Notes under the pieces: model-generated
Told to the model about the DNA's origin: nothing
The model's input: the letters and a program-made list of their open reading frames with translations, nothing else
Database searches by the model: none
Source: an uncultured Flavobacteriia bacterium
GTDB taxonomy: Bacteria > Bacteroidota > Bacteroidia > Flavobacteriales_D > Crocinitomicaceae
Assembly (NCBI GenBank): GCA_903930085.1
Contig: CAIYXD010000282.1
Coordinates: 1 to 7,695 of the forward strand
DNA length: 7,695 nt
Direction of reading: 5' to 3'
Program-made: the position numbers and the translations under genes
In this document: positions 5,254-7,695 of the stretch, piece after piece
Numbering within the stretch: the stretch's first letter is position 1
How the letters are laid out: the number at the start of each line of letters is the position of its first letter

Positions 5254-6324
5254 TTAATTTTCAATTAATGGATTGTCGTAACTTTCCTGTAAACTAATGG
5301 TTTCAGCCATTTTTTCATAATTTTTTGAATAGTTACCCCAATCTTCATCGTATTCTTCATCATTTAGATCAATATTCAAACAGTATAGCACATCTTCTAT
5401 TGCCCAATATAGTCCGTCTCCGAAACCACTTGTTTTAGATTCTATGTCGCTCATGTTTTCATCATCTATAGGAGAAGTAATCAAATAACCGATACTTTCG
5501 TTGTCGTATTCTTCTGTATAAAATGCCCTTACAATACTTCCGTATAGCACTGTTCTCAGCATATTGATAAATTTAAGATAGTTAGTTTGTTCTTTTGATC
5601 TATATTCTGAATTGTAACTAATAATTAAGTCTTCGATTGTAAGATTTAGGTCTTCTAAAAGTAAACTGAATAGACTTATTGTCTCATCTTCATCATTCCA
5701 TGCAAAAAGATTGCCTCGTGAATCATAATACATGCATTGCTTACTGAATATTTTTGTTGACATTTCATCAACAAATTCTGATTTATTGAAGAAACCACTA
5801 ATTGAACCATCTAATTCGCCATCATCAATAAGCATCTCAAGTGAATTTAGCTCCTGAAAATATGCAGGTAATAGCCATAAATATTCTTGATTTTCTCTAA
5901 CAAAATGAATTAATTCTTTGCAAAATTCTTCTCGGTTTTCTTTAGATTGAATAACCAAACTATTCATTTTTTTGGATAATTCATCAACACCAGTATAGCA
6001 ATCGATTTTTATTTCGGATTGTATATTTCCTTCCAAATGATCAGAATCATTATTCAGATTCCCATCCCATTTCCCTCTCATTGGACCAGGTTCTAAGCCT
6101 TTTTTCCATTTTCCAGTAAATCCAATTTCATTGAAAGTAATCTCCATTAAACCTATAGCATTTACTTTGCTGTTATGGAAGGTTGCGTTGAGTAAATTTC
6201 CGTTAAGTGTGCCAGTCAATGTGCCATCGCTGTAAGTGCCAGTAATACTTCCTTTTTTTCCTTCTACGAACGTTACGGTATCATTTTCATTCACAATATT
6301 GTATGGGGTATCTAACTTTATCAT
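5254..6324 (-). CDS. Hypothetical protein with beta-rich N-terminus and acidic C-terminus
   Basis: A 356-residue protein I do not recognise. Residues about 15-90 are Gly/Thr/Asn-rich with regular short strands (SITGTYSDGTLTGTLNGN, then GFTGKWKKGLEPGPMRGKW), which looks like a small separate beta domain. From about 115 on it is mainly helical, without obvious catalytic motifs. The last ~100 residues are strongly acidic, with clusters such as NDEEYDEDWG. There is no signal peptide or membrane helix. It begins 32 nt after the stop of the UDG-like gene on the same strand, so the two are probably one operon. Base composition is clearly lower in GC than the retron genes, pointing to a different origin. 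It could be an effector, a protein-binding partner or an inhibitor; nothing in the sequence decides. Confidence 0.75.
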   Translation of the reverse strand: MIKLDTPYNIVNENDTVTFVEGKKGSITGTYSDGTLTGTLNGNLLNATFHNSKVNAIGLMEITFNEIGFTGKWKKGLEPGPMRGKWDGNLNNDSDHLEGNIQSEIKIDCYTGVDELSKKMNSLVIQSKENREEFCKELIHFVRENQEYLWLLPAYFQELNSLEMLIDDGELDGSISGFFNKSEFVDEMSTKIFSKQCMYYDSRGNLFAWNDEDETISLFSLLLEDLNLTIEDLIISYNSEYRSKEQTNYLKFINMLRTVLYGSIVRAFYTEEYDNESIGYLITSPIDDENMSDIESKTSGFGDGLYWAIEDVLYCLNIDLNDEEYDEDWGNYSKNYEKMAETISLQESYDNPLIEN

Positions 6325-6356
6325 AGTTTTTTTATTAAAATTTAATTTAAAATCAC

Positions 6357-7055
6357 TTAATTAAAAAGAGCTTTCATTTCGTTGATCATTTTATTGAAAT
6401 TACCATTTGTAGGGTGTGAAATCACGTTTATGGCATATTCAGAAAGCAAATGCGAAGGAATTTTCTTGCGAATGTCTGTTTTTCCTAAACCGATTATACG
6501 AGTTGGTTTAAAGAGTTGGATTTCTTGTTTAAGAATATTTTTATATTTCCCTTCAAATAGTTCTTGGAAATTTTGTCTAGCTTGCTGATCATTCTGATTT
6601 TTTAAATTTGGATCAATAACATTGTATTCTTTCACAAAATCAGAAAAAAGAAAGAGGCGATCGTCGCTTAGGAAATTTTTAAAAGCACTAGCATAAATGC
6701 TTTGCTTACTTTTTGAGTACCACCGATCAATTCCGAAAGGTGTGGCATAAACACGATTTTTCACTTTCATGATGTTGTAAAAGTCGTCTGTATGTCTCGG
6801 TTCTAAACCCAAAATTAATATACGTTCCTTTGCATTTTTATTTCCGATTAAGATTGGCATGTCAAATCGCACATCACCCTTATCCACCAATGGCATCTCT
6901 ACCGATTCAGTTGAATTATTTTGAGAATGTATTTTTCCTAATAATAAATTATTAGCATTGTACTGATTTGGAGCTTCTGCTAGTTTTGAATTAAGCAATT
7001 GGTAGAAGCCATCTGCAGATAATTCTTGTTCGTAAAATTTTAAGAGGTTATCCAT
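6357..7055 (-). CDS. Uracil-DNA glycosylase superfamily-like protein
   Basis: A 232-residue soluble protein. Three segments match the UDG superfamily layout: a strand ending in a Gly-x-x-Pro turn, RILILGLEPRHTD (78-90), where the family's water-activating loop lies; a central strand RIIGLGKTDI (186-195), like the conserved LGK/LG strand; and a C-terminal VISHPTNGNF (211-220), where the family has its His-Pro-Ser loop. The spacing from first to last motif (about 130 residues) also fits. Family members excise uracil or modified bases from DNA, and some act against phage with modified DNA. The activating-loop acid is not the usual one, so substrate and even activity are uncertain. It is the first gene of an AT-rich two-gene operon. 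Family membership is a motif-level judgement. Confidence 0.6.
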   Translation of the reverse strand: MDNLLKFYEQELSADGFYQLLNSKLAEAPNQYNANNLLLGKIHSQNNSTESVEMPLVDKGDVRFDMPILIGNKNAKERILILGLEPRHTDDFYNIMKVKNRVYATPFGIDRWYSKSKQSIYASAFKNFLSDDRLFLFSDFVKEYNVIDPNLKNQNDQQARQNFQELFEGKYKNILKQEIQLFKPTRIIGLGKTDIRKKIPSHLLSEYAINVISHPTNGNFNKMINEMKALFN

Positions 7056-7434
7056 TGATTAATTACTTTATTTGCACGCTTAATGATTCTAATAATTTAT
7101 TTGATTTTAAATCGAGTAAATAGAAAATTTAAGTACTGAATTGCTTTTATTTAAAATAGCCTAAATGAAATTTGTTTCATGTAAAAATAGACTTATAAAA
7201 AATACGCTTTCAGTTTAACTTTGTTCAAGTTAAAGGCTGGTGAATCTAGTAATATTTTAAGCTGTCTAATTCTTTTTTTTCATTCTTAAAGTCTATTCAA
7301 TTAAAAACATCAACATGAGGATTATAGATGTAAAATGAATTAAATTAAATTCCATACCACAATAGGTAATGGAGGATTTAAAATTAAGAATCATTAAAAA
7401 AGCATTATCGAATTAGAATTGTTTGAAAACCGTT
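7056..7434. other. AT-rich non-coding stretch with short dyads
   Basis: No convincing gene is seen on either strand across these 379 bases. It should contain the promoter of the UDG-like operon, but I find no TAnnTTTG box in the right orientation. Small dyads are present: ATGAAA/TTTCAT (7165-7180, 4-nt loop), the stem-loop at 7214-7234, and TTGAAA/TTTCAA (7423-7438, 4-nt loop), which overlaps the stop codon of the sigma-54 activator gene. Confidence 0.5.
7214..7234. repeat. Perfect 8-bp stem-loop in intergenic DNA
   Basis: TTTAACTT (7214-7221) and AAGTTAAA (7227-7234) are exact complements over a 5-nt loop. CAG (7211-7213) and CTG (7237-7239) can extend the stem past a two-base bulge. On the minus strand a run of six T follows within about 15 nt, so it may terminate the sigma-54 activator transcript, or be an operator for the UDG-like operon. 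Confidence 0.35.
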
Positions 7435-7695
7435 TCAATTTTCCTTTATCCCATATTTTTCCATCTTCGTCACCAAGGTATTAATTGCCCAGCCAATTGC
7501 GAGAGAAGTTTGCCGTTTATTGCCGTTGAAATGTTTCAAAACACGCTCGATGTGCTCCTTTTCGATAAATTCCCAATGCATTGGTTTGTTGACCGGTTCT
7601 TGGCTAAGGCGTTTTGGTAAAACATCTGCAGCAACGGTTTCTTCATTGAAAACATACAGCCGTGAAATTATATTTTCCAGTTCTCGGATGTTTCC
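7435..7695 (-). CDS. NtrC-type sigma-54-dependent activator, C-terminal part
   Basis: The frame is open from the window edge to TGA at 7437-7435, giving the last 86 residues. It opens with GNIRELENIISRLYV, the conserved (P)GN-x-REL segment at the end of the AAA+ domain of sigma-54 activators. It closes with a Fis-type helix-turn-helix: IEKEHIERVLKHFNGNKRQT, then a recognition region ending INTLVTKMEKYGI. Such proteins bind upstream enhancer sites and use ATP to open sigma-54 promoters. The AAA+ core and any receiver domain lie outside the window. The usual LGIS at the HTH turn reads AIGW here. Composition resembles the left part of the window, so it is likely a resident chromosomal gene bordering the accessory region. 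A plus-strand frame at 7423-7620 is its antisense shadow. Confidence 0.88.
   Translation of the reverse strand, partial: GNIRELENIISRLYVFNEETVAADVLPKRLSQEPVNKPMHWEFIEKEHIERVLKHFNGNKRQTSLAIGWAINTLVTKMEKYGIKEN

Noticed and set aside
7423..7620. A 65-codon plus-strand open frame
   Set aside because: It is antisense to the clear Fis-type HTH end of the sigma-54 activator.
1..7695. CRISPR array, tRNA, rRNA or insertion sequence
   Set aside because: No regularly spaced direct repeats, cloverleaf, rRNA-like stretch, transposase or terminal inverted repeats were seen on either strand.

Overview
The window looks like chromosomal accessory DNA from a member of the Bacteroidetes. The evidence is a moderately AT-rich composition, starts without purine-rich Shine-Dalgarno sites, at least one TAnnTTTG-type -7 box, a WYL regulator of the form common in that phylum, and an NtrC-type sigma-54 activator at the right edge. 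No species can be named from this sequence.

Layout. (i) 1-876, minus strand: two tightly spaced genes of unknown function, the second cut by the window edge. (ii) 877-969: a divergent promoter region with a perfect 8-8-8 inverted repeat (918-941). (iii) 970-2366, plus strand: a WYL-domain transcriptional regulator whose stop overlaps the start of a small gene. That small gene is a clear paralogue of the divergent gene at 400-876, so two related proteins flank the regulator. (iv) 2496-4996, plus strand: the centre of interest, a retron. It has a DnaB-like RecA-fold ATPase without the usual DnaB N-terminal domain (2496-3638), then a structured non-coding RNA (3646-3807) bounded by perfect 12-nt a1/a2 repeats and holding an msd-like hairpin, then a retron reverse transcriptase (3875-4996) with NAxxH, YADD and VTG motifs. 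(v) 5254-7055, minus strand: a visibly AT-richer pair of genes, a protein resembling the uracil-DNA glycosylase superfamily followed by an unrecognised protein with a beta-rich N-terminus and an acidic C-terminus. (vi) 7056-7434: AT-rich non-coding DNA with small dyads. (vii) 7435-7695, minus strand: the C-terminal end of a sigma-54 response-regulator-like activator, with composition like the left part of the window.

How the parts may work together (inference). The ATPase stop lies 8 nt before the a1 repeat, and the RT starts 68 nt after a2, so ATPase, ncRNA and RT form one tripartite unit. The RT would convert the msd part of the RNA into msDNA, and the ATPase is the natural candidate effector. 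A DnaB-type ATPase as retron partner is the most unusual element here. The WYL gene upstream may regulate itself, its paralogue pair and possibly the retron. The AT-rich pair next door is best read as a separate, later insertion, perhaps another defence module, rather than part of the retron.
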